Shown: positions 1 to 12,094 of the stretch, in pieces | Position numbering within the stretch: position 1 is the stretch's first letter | How the letters are laid out: each line of letters starts with the position of its first letter | Origin: Toxonevra muliebris | Taxonomy: Eukaryota > Arthropoda > Insecta > Diptera > Pallopteridae | Direction: 5' to 3' | NCBI GenBank assembly: GCA_963691655.1 | Contig: OY829326.1 | Location: 80,779,235-80,843,234 of the forward strand | Length of the DNA: 64,000 nt | Notes under the pieces: model-generated | Databases searched by the model: none | What the model was told of the DNA's origin: nothing | What the model saw: only the letters and a program-made list of their open reading frames with translations | Made by a program: the position numbers and the translations under genes

Positions 1-1391
1 AAATTTTAGGAAAAATTTTCCGTTTTTTTTTATCTTAACCTCAAATTAAATTTTTTGAAATAAATATTATTCAATGTACATTCAAATGCATTTTTTATCG
101 TGAAGGACATAATTTCATTAGCTCATTGACTTCCCACTACTGATGATGTACCCAAACTCAAAAAAACTACCAAAAATAGTAGAGGCTCATTTTTTTCAAA
201 TGATCATCATTAGGAATTTGAGCCATTATCAATGATAAGGAATGAGGTTGAGATCTTTCGTGGTGCTCTGACCAATAATGCGTTAAAAAATAATTATATT
301 TTAAGATTGCCTCCTAAACTGCATGGGTTTTGCTAATAAGATGGAGTTTTTGCGAAAGAACTTTTCACGTTGAACACGAATCTGAGGTCAAAAACTTCCC
401 ATCACGTCACGTTTTAGGCAAAAATGGGGTTGAAGCAAGTTTAATTTTACAAGGATCCTATAATTTTTTCCATTTTTTATTAATTTTTAAGCTTTTCAAA
501 CTGATTCAGGACGAAACTTTAAATCAAAAACAGTTACTGACCTAGAAAAACTATGAATGCAGGAGTGCTCAGTATCAACTTCTCTTTTTGGATATAGTCA
601 AACCTCATGTCGAAGAAAACAAATCGGATTTGATCGCATAGTGTAAGTAAGATTTCAAATTTTTTTTTTTTATATTTGACTTTTTAGAAAAAAAAAACCG
701 ATGCAAATAAAAAATATCGTTAAATAGATTTTATTTTGACTTTTTTCCATCCATTGGCAATTAATCTCTAAAATTAGAATAAAGTTTCCACATTTCGGGG
801 GGGGGCAGGGGTCAGAACCCCAAAACCTCCCCCCTAAATACGGCCTTGGTTAAAATAAAAAAAAAAAAATGTCAACAAAATTGAAAAAGGTCTGGCCAGA
901 CAGAAGGGTTAATGGAAACTCAATGATATACAGTAAAATGACCACAGACATTGAAGCGAATATTATCGGTTGATTACATACTTACTTCCAGAAAACTTAT
1001 AATTTCATTTGTAAAATCAATGCTGAAGCATTTAGCTCATTTTAAACAATATCATGCAAAAACTACAAATATTAATTAACAAGTGCTTGCGAATCATATA
1101 AAGAAAAGAATAATCTGTCTACGAGCCGTTTGGACTTTACTGGTATTTGGTGGTTGTACCAAGTTTAGACAGCATATTCATCAGTTACGACCAATCAATT
1201 TTATTTGTTTGTGTATCGTTACATAAAAACTTTAGTATTTCTTAAATACTGCAAATCCATTCAAAAAATCCTGGATTATAGGAATGAAATGGCTTATATG
1301 TACTGGGGCCTCGTCTGAACTCTTTCATATGTAGAAGTACATAGTTCATTAAAAGAATCTTTACTTAGACCCTTTTTTCTGGGTGAATATA
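1..1391. other. non-coding AT-rich stretch, no gene seen
   Basis: No credible coding frame or complete repeat was found. The only marked feature is a G-run followed by a C-run near 797-833, a pattern often found inside old repeat copies. The stretch lies beyond the last supported mub exon, so it is either intergenic or transcribed downstream sequence. Confidence 0.5.
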
Positions 1392-1950
1392 CAGTGTGAC
1401 AAAAAAAGAAATTTGGCCAAAATTTTTTGGCTTAATTTTCTTTGGTTTAATTGCCAAACAAAAAAGGAATGACAAGCCAAAAGTTCGCGAGAATTTAGTA
1501 CAATTATTCGTTTAAACTCTCAAAAATTTAATGAATGAAGAAATAGTAAAAAAAAACTCGCGCTAACAAAAAAAAAAAAAAATAAATAAATAAATAAAAT
1601 AATTTAATGTAATACAATTCTTTGTTTTCAAAATGAATATCATTTACCTTAATTGAAAAATTATTTTCTATAACTACCGTTATAGTAGCTCATATAGTTG
1701 TTGTTCATGTCATAAAAAGAACTAAAATTTGGCTCAAATTCCTTTTACTTATAGAAAATAAACCAAAACTAAATAGGAATTTAGTCAATAAAGATTTTTG
1801 GTTGAATTTCCTTTTCTAAAAGGCATTTCAACCAAAATTAAAAAGGAATTCCGACCAAAAAGTTTTGGCCCAAATCACTTTGGCTGAATTTCCAAAAAAA
1901 GGAAATTCGTCCAAAGACTTATGTTGGCCCAAATTCCTCTTTTTTTGTTT
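1392..1950. repeat. probable inverted-repeat MITE-like element
   Basis: The left edge has an A-run followed by AATTTGGCC, and the right edge has the inverse (GGCCCAAATT followed by a T-run). Variants of the motif AATTTGGC(C)AAA and its complement recur inside, for example near 1726-1745 and 1838-1885. This fits a short non-autonomous element with long subterminal inverted repeats. The ends and any target-site duplication are unclear, and family is unknown. Confidence 0.4.
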
Positions 1951-2340
1951 GAAATTACTTTTTGATTTTGGTAGAATTGGAGCTTGGTACCCGTACGCAA
2001 ACGTAAGCAAAACGGTCACGTAAGTATGCATAAAAGGAAACTAGAAACAAATTTATTTTTTATTTTTATTTTATTTGTTTTTTATTTTACAGTAACTGCA
2101 CCTCTTACATGCTTTAAAATATAATTTAAAAATAAATGAATTTTTAAAAAAAAGAAAATATAAATAGAGAATTCGTACTCGAAAAAAGTCATTATTATTT
2201 TGGAACTTAATACGATGCTTGCGGTTTCACGCGACTCTTGCTGCTTTGAATAACTAACTATAACAAACTGTAAAACAAGTAAGTAGAAAATAGTAAAAAA
2301 CTGTAAATTTATTAAATAAAAACCACCAATAAATTTGTTT

Positions 2341-2550
2341 TGATATTATGTCCATTTCGGAAAATAAGAGTTGACATTATGGGCAATTTACAAAAACGAA
2401 ATGGTTATAACGCCAATTTTGTTGACATTGCGTCCATTTAGGATTTGACTTTAGTTGTACTTTGAAAAGACAGAATGTCAATTGACATTATGGAACTTTG
2501 AAATGGACATAGTATCATTTAACATTGTGGCCGTTGACATTATGTCACCC
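2341..2550. repeat. diverged tandem repeat of a TTGACATTATG motif
   Basis: The motif TTGACATTATG or a close variant recurs about every 30-60 bases (near 2370, 2430, 2480, 2530). It is often followed by GTCCATTT or GGGCAATTT. The spacing is irregular, so this is a decayed minisatellite or the subterminal part of a transposon. It does not encode protein. Confidence 0.5.
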
Positions 2551-3433
2551 CACCGCTGTTATCATTTGTGTTCGCTGTAAAAATCAAAAAAATTATTTAC
2601 AACTTTATACAGGTGTTTCAAAATTTATTTTACTCTATTATTTTAGCAGCATACATCTTCTGTTCGCCAACGACCGCCAAAGAGTAATTACTATCAGTGT
2701 AAAGGTGACACTAGCTGCGTTTTATTCTAGTTATGTATAACTAGCTGCGATAATTGTATAGGAAAACAAGAACAAAGCGGCAGAGATAACACGTATAATT
2801 GTAGCTGATTGACCGCAATGACTGAGATCCATTAATATGTTTCAGCTCTAGCTGCTGAGCAGTTTCATTGTGAATAACATTGTAACGAAGACGAGACTTA
2901 ACAACTTGGTCGTTTTATGCGCACATGTTAAACTGACTGGCGAATAAAACACAGCTAATGTTTACTTCTCATTCGTTTAAATATAGCTGGAATCAGCTGC
3001 GATCCCGTTATTAATTAATCATTTTGTCTCTCCATTTCAAAAAAAAAAAAACCATCTATTTTTACAAAATTAAAATAATTTTTGCTTCAAACTGTATTGC
3101 ATACTCTAGGGCATCTTGTTTTGTGAGATATTTTAAATCGAAAAATATCTTGTTTTAAAACCAACGAAATTAACAATAAGCCAAAAAGTATGCTGCGCTT
3201 TTTTACTGAAAATGAAAAATGAGGCGGCCGTATAATTTGCCTACTCTTTATCAAAATAAAAGTTACACATTAGAATTCTAACTAAACAGAAAATTATTTT
3301 TATTTAACATTTTCAAAACAAAACAAACGCATATTATTTCTTTGATTTTATACATATAAAAAAAATAATTTCTTTAATATACAGTGTAAAGTACAAAAGT
3401 TGAGATCGATAAATATATATTTTGCCTAAATCA

Positions 3434-4588
3434 GCCTGCTCATAAAAATAGGTACACTTATGCTTTATAGAAAAGTACAAAAAAATTAACAACGGTAAGA
3501 ATAGTTTTGTATATATTTTTAATTATTTATCTAATAACCCGTATATCCACCTCCACGTTGGACTACTTTCACGATTCTTTTCGGCATGCTGCTGATTAAA
3601 GTCTGACAGGATTGCTTGAGTATGTCGTACCACATTTTTCGAGCAAATTGTCACAACTGCTCCTTGTTTTGAAAAAGTTTGCTTGGGCTCGACTTAATGG
3701 TCCTCAAAGTATTTTTTTAGCCAGCATGGGATGTGCTTTGGGTCGTTATATTGCTAAAGGACTCAATGCAATGGCATGTTTTTCTCAGAATAGGGTGGCA
3801 TCACATTTTCCAATTGTTCCTTGTATTCGGCGACAGTTATTTTATTTGTTGTTAGGTATATAGGACATATCCATGAAAGGTAACACCCAACACCGTAATA
3901 CTTCTACCTCCATGCTTCATTGTTTATTTTTTTTTGTTAAACAAACATGAAACATCTTTGCCTTTGAGGCGTCGAACATTCCTTTCTTCATCGCTTTCAA
4001 AGAGATTTACCTTAGTTTCATCACTCCATAAAATACCTTACCAATTTTCGTGGTCCTTTTTTATAGTTTTACCTCATATACAATATTTTTTTTTTTGCGT
4101 TAAGGGAACTTTTTTGGCTATTCATCCTGGTGGGTTGACTTTTTATAGCCGTCACCAAATTATTTCAGCACTAACCTCGTTTCCAATTTTTACTGCAATC
4201 GCCTTTAATGATTTAAATGGGTCCTCTCTGCATTAGGTGACTATATGTCGATCAAGCGCTGTGTTCGTTTTTGAAGGCCTACCTTCGATTTTCTCTTTTT
4301 TATCACATTTCCGACAAAATTATGGGATTTGTTAGTAAGTTCACCAATGCACCGAAGAAATTTCCCATATTTTCTCAAGCTGGAAACCGATCGGGGGTTT
4401 TTCGTCGGTACAATGTGATTTGCGACCCATATGAATAAGAATTTCCATTATCAATTCATGTCGTTTTGCAAAAAATATTAGAGAAAGCTTACCATTCTTT
4501 AAAAAAAATCAGAAAAAAATGTAATATTAACTTTTATTAAAATGTATTAAATTACACTTGTAGGTGTAACTATTATTTTGAGCAAGCC
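3434..4588 (-). mobile_element. Tc1-like DNA transposon, degenerate copy
   Basis: The ends are imperfect inverted repeats: left GCCTGCTCATAAAAATAGG, right the complement of GGCTTGCTCAAAATAATAG. Between them on the minus strand lies a recognisable but broken Tc1-family transposase. A further copy of the terminal motif (GTGTAACTATTATTTTGAAC) lies just outside, near 4757, so a second relic end may adjoin. The copy cannot be active because its frame is riddled with stops. Confidence 0.8.
3531..4430 (-). pseudogene. Tc1-family transposase relic
   Basis: Read on the minus strand in shifting frames, this shows family landmarks in order: an N-terminal segment starting MGRKSHCTDEKR, a HTH-like stretch (NKSHNFVGNVIKKRK), ILWSDETKVNLFESD around the second catalytic acidic residue of the DDE domain, then TMKHGGRSITVLGVTFHG. 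The C-terminus is WYDILKQSCQTLISSMPKR followed by a Gly-rich end. Overall length fits a transposase of about 300-340 residues. Many in-frame stops, two or more frameshifts and poly-A slippage make it clearly dead. The family is confident; the subfamily is not assigned. Confidence 0.85.
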
Positions 4589-4918
4589 AATTTGTAGTTC
4601 ATTCACAGAAAGTTCAAGTAAATCATATATTGAGGATTTACACTTTCTATTTTGTTGACAAAAGCGTTGCTAGATTATGCTGTTTATATTTTCTCAATTT
4701 ACCGTTTAAATTTCCAAAAAAGTTGTGCAGAGGAGTTAAAATGAATAGTTATGAAGTGTAACTATTATTTTGAACAGGTGTGTGTGTATACTGTAGCGAC
4801 TTAAGGCACTTAGTCACTTCGACAAAAAAGGACGTTTTTCTGAGCCTGATAAACAACATTTTAACTTAAGTCAAACTATGAAATATGAACAATTAAATAT
4901 CAGTTTCATAGTCCCTAA

Positions 4919-6126
4919 AAGTGTCCGACCGAGTATTCGGCCTAAAAACGAATCTTCGGCTACGGCTTCTGCAAAAAGAGACCGAAGTTTTGGCCGAAGC
5001 CGAAGATTATAAACATTTAATTTTATAATAATTCTTACAACAGACCAGGGATGCCAACTAATTTTAACTTTCACCCCCATAGCTCCCTAGAAATTCCCAG
5101 ATTTCCGACAGAATTCCCCGTACCATATAATACCCTCTACGGAGGCTTAAAATTACACTCGGTGAGTGCTATTTTAAGGGGACCCTGCACTTTCTCGGCT
5201 CAAAATTTTAAATTTTAATAAATTTTTATAGGATTGATAGATTAATTAAAAATGTATTTTCTGTCTCCAACTATAAGACTTCAAGTACAAGAAAAAATTG
5301 TGTAATAATTAAAAAAAAATTTTGTAGACAGGGTTTTTTTTTGCAGCTTCATGAAAGACGTTTTGAAAATCGTCATTAATAGCCGTGCATGATTGCGGCT
5401 CACTGGAAGGTTTAAAAAAATACCCTTGTAAAAATTATGACTGTACTCCCAGGACATACCAAACCAACAATTCACAAAATGGAGGAAATTGGTTTTCTCA
5501 AAAACTAGACTTCGTCTATATCTACGAAAGTACTCCAATACTTTTGAAATATAAACTTTCAAATAGCACATTTTTTTAAGTCTCTGAACGAAAATGTGCA
5601 GTCTTGGTTTTATGGATTCCAGTTACCAAATCTGCTTATATGAAAAGTCCAGTGCTAATTTCCTTGCTATTGAAGTATTTGTTGAGGATATTAGAATTTT
5701 ATTTTGAATTGAAATATTCATTTTTTTAACATTTACCAAAAAATGTTAATAACAAACTCAAACAGTGTTGCATAAAGCAATGTTTTTATCGTGTTGGTTG
5801 CGAATTTGCCAGAATTTGTATTTAGGAATATAAAATTTGACAACAAATATTCTGCAGACTTTTTAAGGTATTTGAACGGTTTACAATTCCACGCAAAAAA
5901 CACCTCATTCCCCGATTCCCGGCACTAAGTGAAATTCCCCGCAAATCGGGGAATTCCTCGCAAGTTTGCATCGCTGCTACAGACTGGCAAAATTATTTAT
6001 ACATAGAAATAAATAAATGTGAAGTGGTTATATAAAATATGCACATGGGTACATTTCAGTTTCTGTGTTAAATTTTTTTGCTTGTTCCATTTTTACGTTT
6101 GAAGTAGTCCACAGATTTACAACCTA
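4919..6126. mobile_element. hAT-like element, one end only, interrupted by a second hAT
   Basis: It begins AGTGTCCGACCGA, then has TTCGGC/GCCGAA-rich subterminal sequence. It matches, in reverse orientation, the right part of the complete copy at 61535-62540. The match is broken at 5038 and resumes at 5977, because another element inserted there. Similarity ends near 6126, where the opposite terminus should continue, so the copy is truncated. No transposase remains. Confidence 0.7.
5046..5976. mobile_element. non-autonomous hAT element with 8-bp target duplication
   Basis: The 931-bp element begins CAGGGATGCCAAC and ends GTTTGCATCGCTG, matching hAT-type termini. It is flanked by 8-bp duplications CAACAGAC (5038-5045) and CTACAGAC (5977-5984), one mismatch. 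Removing it restores continuity of the outer hAT-like element. Inside are A/T-rich sequence and a subterminal inverted CCCCG/CGGGG pair near both ends; no transposase frame. It is therefore the younger insertion of the two. Confidence 0.8.
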
Positions 6127-7196
6127 ATTTTTAGAGGAGGCTACATTTTCCATTTTATTATGCTTCATTTAATAATGTACATTTTCCATTACTGGGGCTC
6201 CATTTCTATTCGTTTTTAAGGGGATCGTCAGGGGTGATGGGTCAAAAAAATATAAAATGTTTTTTAATTAAAGTGCTAGTTATATGTGAGTAAGCGATTT
6301 GTTCAATTTCACAGTCTGTTAAAAATTATAGGTGTAGAACTTGGCAGGAGGTGGAAAAGTGATCATGCATACTTGAACTTTCAAACACGTTTTCCTCGAA
6401 ACTTTATTTCATGAAATGACTGTCACGATATCTCCAAAACTAATGAACCGATTGAGCTCAAATTTTCATGACATCTTCAGCACATTTATAAATCAAGCCC
6501 TAACCAGGGTCAATGTGATTTTTTGATTTTTTTCATATATTTTTTTTTTTTCAATTTGAAATAGTACGATGTTTCAATTTTGATTTTTGATGAGCAGAAC
6601 AAATGGAATCATGGCATCTATCGTCAAACTTTTTTTAAGATGGGTGTCGTTCTAGAGATGTATAGTCGATTTAACTATATATCACTACCTCTATTCTTCA
6701 TTCACGTATCTCCTGTTTGGCTGAAATCAAGTTTTTTTGCTTACATTGTAAAAATCACCTAAGAATCCAAAGTGAAATAAGTTCTCAGCGGGTTTGTATG
6801 AAAAAAAAAATATGGAACCAGTTTTTCAACCTCTTATCTCAACTTGAACACGAATGTTGATTTTCAAACCTTTAGTTTTTTCTGTTGTCTGAGAAATGGT
6901 ACTTTTTGAGATACGCAATTGAAGAATAGAGGTAACGATATGTTAAAGCGAAAAATATAAAATTATTCTCGAGATGTTGATAAATATTTGATAGAAATAC
7001 AGAGCTAGTATATTTTCATGGTTCTTTATAAAAAAATCATGCAATTTGTTAACTCCTCCGACAAGTGTAGCTAGTGAAAAATATATTTGGATTTATATTT
7101 ATGTTTTTATTCTTTTATATTTTAAAAGGCTGAAGGTTAGAAGAATGGCCTTCTTCTTCTCTTCTTCTTCATCTTCTCTATATATATATATATATT
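6127..7196. other. non-coding stretch, no gene seen
   Basis: The frames here are short and Phe/Ile-rich and look like chance frames in AT-rich DNA. A short CT-rich tract at 7149-7176 precedes the inverted-repeat element. Phrases like those near 6420-6470 (ATATCTCCAAAACTAATG, ACCGATTGAGCTCAAATTTT) recur loosely at 16500 and 22310, which suggests an old dispersed repeat. Confidence 0.45.
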
Positions 7197-7800
7197 AGAG
7201 TGGGTCAAATTTTTGGTCGATATTTGGTACCCCCTAGTTGTGTTCTATGGATCATTTTAAGCAACTTTTCCAATGAAAGTATAGTTCTATTTTGAATTCC
7301 GAGCCCCCCAATTTTTGAAAATAGGTATTTTTTCAACATTTTCAAGATTCAACTTGTACACAGCATTAAAAAAATATAGAAACAGCATTACAATATTTTG
7401 CTATGGGGGTTTTTTGGTACGAGAAAACCGAATCTGACATTGATTTGCCGATAAAATTATGTTTTGATACTCAATTTGAACAAAAAAGGCTTAAAACGTA
7501 CAAAAATGGCAAAAAATCGGACTATTTGTATGGGAAGCACCCTTATTTTTAATCGTAATGACTTGAAATTTCGTACAATTTTTTTTTTCACAAAAAAAAA
7601 AAAGATTCTGAAAGTTACAGTGCAATATAATAAAAAATAAGAGTACCTCCCATACAAAACTTTCGATTTTTGGCCTTTTTTTTTACTTCAAAATACTACT
7701 ACTACTACTTTCATTGGAAAAGTTGCTTAAAATGATCCATAGAATACATCTAGGGGGTACCAAACATCAACTTTTTTTTACCCATACAATTTGACCTACC

Positions 7801-7802
<2 letters not shown>
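7197..7802. mobile_element. MITE with ~90-bp terminal inverted repeats
   Basis: The left arm (AGAGTGGGTCAAAT..., with GGTACCCCCTAG, then GATCATTTTAAGCAACTTTT) reappears inverted at 7712-7802, where the same blocks end in ATTTGACCTACCCT. The roughly 600-bp unit sits between TA-dinucleotide runs, which fits a TA target preference. No protein is encoded. The family is not assigned; long-TIR elements of this kind are usually non-autonomous DNA transposons. Confidence 0.75.

Positions 7803-7803
<1 letters not shown>

Positions 7804-7840
<37 letters not shown>
7804..7840. repeat. (TA)n microsatellite
   Basis: This is a nearly pure alternating TA run directly beside the MITE end. It may be the expanded insertion target. 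Confidence 0.95.
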
Positions 7841-7845
<5 letters not shown>

Positions 7846-8202
7846 GTAAGGGGTAATATGTTTGAACGCGCATAACTCGGCTGAACATCCTCCGATTTGT
7901 ATGGGGATGTAAATAGGATTAAGGAAATAAATCGTTTGAAATTATAACCATAGAAGGAGGAAACATTTCACTTACATGTATAACCAAACTTCAACCAATT
8001 CCACTAATCTGGGATCAGAAATTCTACTTAAATAGGTTTTCCCTTTGGTTTTTCTATTTTTCTACGTTCCACTTATCCAAGTTCGACTCACTGTGTATGA
8101 AATCTACAAGTATCACTCACTCCTCTGGATACTCCTTCAACTTTTGTCTAGCCATTGTAGGTCTTTTTCTTTTTCCAAAAAACAAGCCTATAAAAGCAAA
8201 GA

Positions 8203-9045
8203 ATTCACTCGACATTAAAATGAAACTTGAATTTATTGTTCTTTGTTTAATATATCTAAACACATATTTTTATTAACTTGATTCAAAAATGTCATTGATG
8301 TACATATGATGAATTTTAAATTCTCATTCAATTTCGTATAATCGGAGAGTGTACAATTTTCTTTGTTTCCAATATGATTTTTCTTAAGTATTTTTTTGTT
8401 TACTTTATTTATTATGTATATATTTATTATTTGTGTGCAAGTGTAAATGTAATTGTGTAATACAATAATAATGCACTAAATTAATATTCCAATTAAATAT
8501 TTTAAATATTTGTTTTATTATGAATTGCTTAATGATTTTTCTATAGCTTTAAATATGTATAATTAATAATATTTTTTGTATGTTTTGGTTTTATTGTACT
8601 AATTTTGAAATTAAATTCATTGAAATACAAATTAATGAACGAATTACTCATTTGAAACGAGTTTAATTTAATTTATTTGGTTTAATGTACATAAATAAAT
8701 ACATACATTGTCATATACGATTACAGTAAGTACAATATATATATTTAATATTTTATAATAATAATTATAAATATTTCATTTATTTATGTTTGCTTTTAAT
8801 AATAATAATGCACTTAACTATATAAAACTTGTAAATATGTTTTTTGTTTGCTTGCTTCTTTCTTTTTCAATATTATTTTTAGTACATTTTATTGTTGTTT
8901 TTTATAGCATTTAATATACGCTACTAAAATTTTAAACATAATATGCATATGTATGTGTATAAATTTTCCATGTTCTTTTTATTTTATTTTCAAATCAATG
9001 TCAATAAATATGTGTTGTGGGTTTTTTTTTTTAATTTTAAGAAAA
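8203..9045 (-). other. mub: T-rich block, candidate 3' UTR of the tentative last mub exon
   Basis: The block is strongly T-skewed on the plus strand (A-rich in the transcript) and starts right after the stop codon of the exon at 9046-9250. Several TTTATT words (AATAAA in the transcript) occur, the last at 8232-8237, close to where the skew ends. It resembles the UTR-like blocks below the 39 kb exon. Its role depends on whether the 9 kb exon is real. Confidence 0.4.
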
Positions 9046-9250
9046 TTATGAAATAAAAATGAAGAAGACGTATATGAGTTCGAATTTAGAGAAATAAATT
9101 ACTCTTGTGCTACTTTGGCAGTACCGATCTCGATTAATCACGCCACGTTTACACATTATGTTTTTGTTGATTTCTTTGAACTTTACCCTATCTACGAATT
9201 TGTAACGAGTACTAGAGCATGCTGGACGCAGCAGCGACGGGGAGGGGAGC
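9046..9250 (-). CDS. mub: tentative alternative C-terminal exon of mub (67-residue tail)
   Basis: On the minus strand a good acceptor (TTTTCCTTTCAG) is followed by G CTC CCC, and one frame stays open for 67 residues to a TAA at 9046-9048. The KH3 exon (55245-55512) ends ATG AG, so joining here completes AGG and enters exactly this frame. The tail begins LPSPSLLRPACSSTRYKF and continues with a basic stretch (DRVKFKEINKNIMCKR). It ends hydrophobic (FELIYVFFIFIS). There is no known domain. The other two frames stop within about 20 residues. A frame match by chance has odds of one in three and the exon is 46 kb away, so it could instead be the last exon of another transcript or a fortuitous frame. 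RNA evidence would decide. Confidence 0.4.
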
Positions 9251-11342
9251 CTGAAAGGAAAATAATTTTTCTTTAATTTTTGAAATGAATAAATATGTAT
9301 GAATATTGCAATTAATGAATTAATTCCAGTAAACATTTCGGAGATAAGGAGTGTTTTCCTATGAACGTGGGTAGCTGTTTAAGGGTCCTATGTCAGAGGG
9401 TATAGAACTCCTAGATAACTCTTAATGGTTTCAATTTAAACGTTTTTTGGGTTGTCTTTACTTCTAAATATCAGCAAGAAGGGAGTTTTACTGGATTCCA
9501 ATATGTGTACTTCGGGACTTTTTACTTTCACAGGAATTTTGCCTTCATTTGAGGAGAATACGCAGTTTAAAAATCTGCTAATAACAGACTTTACAACATA
9601 TTTGGATTCAAAACTCCAAAATTCTTTTTATCAACATTTTATATATAAAACTATAGTAAAGTATGAGTAGATTATTTTCAGCGAAGTGAAATATTGGGTT
9701 CCGAAAACATTTTGTTTTGGTATCCAGAATTAATACACAATTTTCTTAAATGAAATTTGATTGTGATATGCTATTTATAAAGAAGGCGAAGTCGCTTTTA
9801 AAGTCATTGATCTTACTGCGAGGTAACGTCAGGATAAAATTCTAATAAAATCAGTGAAAAGTAATAAAAATAACTTTAGTATGAAGAGTAGGTATATAAA
9901 CTAGTCATGAATTAAAAAAATGTATCTCTTGTTTCTAGGTATAAAGAATCAAGTTAACTCACAATCATACTTTGTCATACGTTAACCCCTCGTAAGTAAT
10001 TTTCCACCACTTTTGGAAGAGACGAAAAACAAGCAATAAATGTACAATAGGGACCAAAAATCAGGGGTCTTCGCGAATATACACTACTTTTAATAAAGCC
10101 TGATTTTAATGTTTACTATACAAAGTGAATTTTTTGAGATGAAGAATAAAAATTTTGGTATTGTTGAGATTCTTGCACATACGCATTTACTGGCCTTAAA
10201 ATAAGTTGAAATGTGAAATGGGTGAGGCACCTCCCATGTATAGCACATTGTACATATATCCCTAAAAATTATATGTTGCTCAACAATGAAATTCTGAGTT
10301 ATACAAAATATGAGCATTATTGGATTAGAGTGGGTATGGTATGCCCTTGTCCAAAAAGTCTTCGATAATTTTAATTTGTACCACACATAGTGGAATTTAT
10401 GAGATAAAAGAGGAATATGAAGATATTGTTTTCAATTTTTGCATATGTGACTCTCATATCTAGAGAGAAAAATAATAAGGATTTGTTTAGTGCTTCATTT
10501 TTTTGTTTGTTTTTTTGCCGCTATGTGCTATTTTAAAGCACGATTTCTCGAGGTTCGCTTATCGAGTATTTTTTGTTGGGATTTGTAAACCTTTTTTCTT
10601 AAAGTTTAACAGTTTGACCACTTTATTTTTATCAGGCAAATTTAAAATCGTGCGATTTACTTGTAAGATTTTTAATTATTCTGAATTTATTTTATAATAT
10701 TTAGCAAGCACGAGCTTTTATTCAATAAACATAAAAATAATAAAAATAGATCTATTACATAAATGTAGTATTAAATTCATAACTTTAAAAATGTTTTATA
10801 AGAAATAATTATACTTCCATTTTAAGAATTTTAAGAAAAAGTAAAATTAAAAGGTTCCAACTACTATAGTAAGTTTCAGAAAGGTACTATCATAAATTTA
10901 GCAAAATGTGTTAATTCCTTAGATTTTCTTCCATTCGCTTTGGCGTTGAGTTTGTAAGATTCCTCAGCTCGAATGATTTTATTTGCTTAAAAAAGTTTTT
11001 TTTTTCATTTCTGCTCGTAATAAATTAAAACTAGAAATATGGCGACCACTTGAATAAATCAGGTTAGATTTTCATGGAGTTCAAGTCCAGGCTAGAAACG
11101 GGTTACTCTATTATTTCAAACTTCTATGCCTCCTGCTTGATAGATAGAAGTGTCGCTTTAATGAATGTTAAGTTGAGCTTTTTAATTTCAACACGATAAT
11201 TGAAAAACACCTCTTCTAGAAGATGTTGGTAGACATGGGAGTCAATTTTATTTCTGAAAGATGTTGATATTTTGTTTGAGAAACAAATCGAACCCATATC
11301 ATCAGACTAACGTCTTGATAATTTCTAGCTAATTCTTTTTTG
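9251..11342. other. non-coding stretch (intron or intergenic), no gene seen
   Basis: Only short frames occur, with AT-driven composition and no start context, domain or splice pattern I can support. No repeat ends were recognised. Confidence 0.4.
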
Positions 11343-11428
11343 CATATTGTCGCCTGAGAATTGATTTGGCGTATGTGTGCACAAATTCGTATGGCTTTAC
11401 GCCAAATCAATTCTCAGGCGACGATATG
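11343..11428. repeat. near-perfect hairpin with ~31-bp arms
   Basis: The left arm (11343-11373) contains GTCGCCTGAGAATTGATTT and the right arm (11398-11428) is its inverse, with one mismatch, around a loop of 24 bases. The sequence of one arm recurs diverged at 20753-20785, with a shortened partner at 20725-20734. It is therefore a dispersed hairpin rather than a single-copy structure. Fold-back MITE is most likely; a small hairpin RNA is possible. Confidence 0.8.
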
Positions 11429-11716
11429 TAGGTTCTAGAAACTGTAATAACAGTCAGGAATATTTAATGCGAACGTTTTTCGTTGTCGTTGACCAGTCCA
11501 TTATAAATGTGATGTTGTAAATTCGAAACATGCCGGTTTGTGATGAGTGTTTAGCGGAAGCTAACCTTTGTTGTAAGATGTTTACAATCATGCGATATTT
11601 TTTCAATACGTCTTGCGAAAATTTCAAAGTCCAAATCACTTCGAATTTCAGATATAATAAGTTTTTTTAAGACTTTAGCTTGACAATCTTCGGTTTTCAA
11701 TTGAATTCATGATTAT

Positions 11717-11800
11717 AGGCCACCTAGGTGGCCTGATGAATTAGTGCTAGACTGTAATTCCAGCTGCCTCATGTTTGATTCCCAGATGGGGTTAATTTTT
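11717..11800 (+). repeat. tRNA-like SINE head or tRNA pseudogene
   Basis: After the 18-bp palindrome AGGCCACCTAGGTGGCCT comes a box A-like block (TGGCCTGATGA, about 11729). About 50 bases later there is a box B-like block (TGTTTGATTCCC, near 11774). A run of T at 11798-11804 could end pol III transcription. The spacing and order fit an internal pol III promoter of tRNA type. A cloverleaf with paired acceptor ends is not evident, so this is a SINE head or decayed pseudogene, not a working tRNA. Confidence 0.45.
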
Positions 11801-12094
11801 TTTCCACGCCGTATTATTTTCGCCTATATTAACCTTCTTTTTTTACGTTTACCCCGCCTTCATGTGATATGTTAATACGTCATGCAATTTCGCGATTAAA
11901 CATTGCATTATTTTCCAATTTCTAAGCCAGAAAATGAGTTACCATGCCATATTTTTATTGTCAGTGACTTTTAAGTTGAATTTTTCAAATTTGTTCAAAT
12001 GCCTAGTAACGAAATGTTTACTGCAATGTCTACTATGCGTTTCCGTAAAATTTTTTTAAAGCATTGTTTGGAAGTATAATTATTTCCTTCTGCT

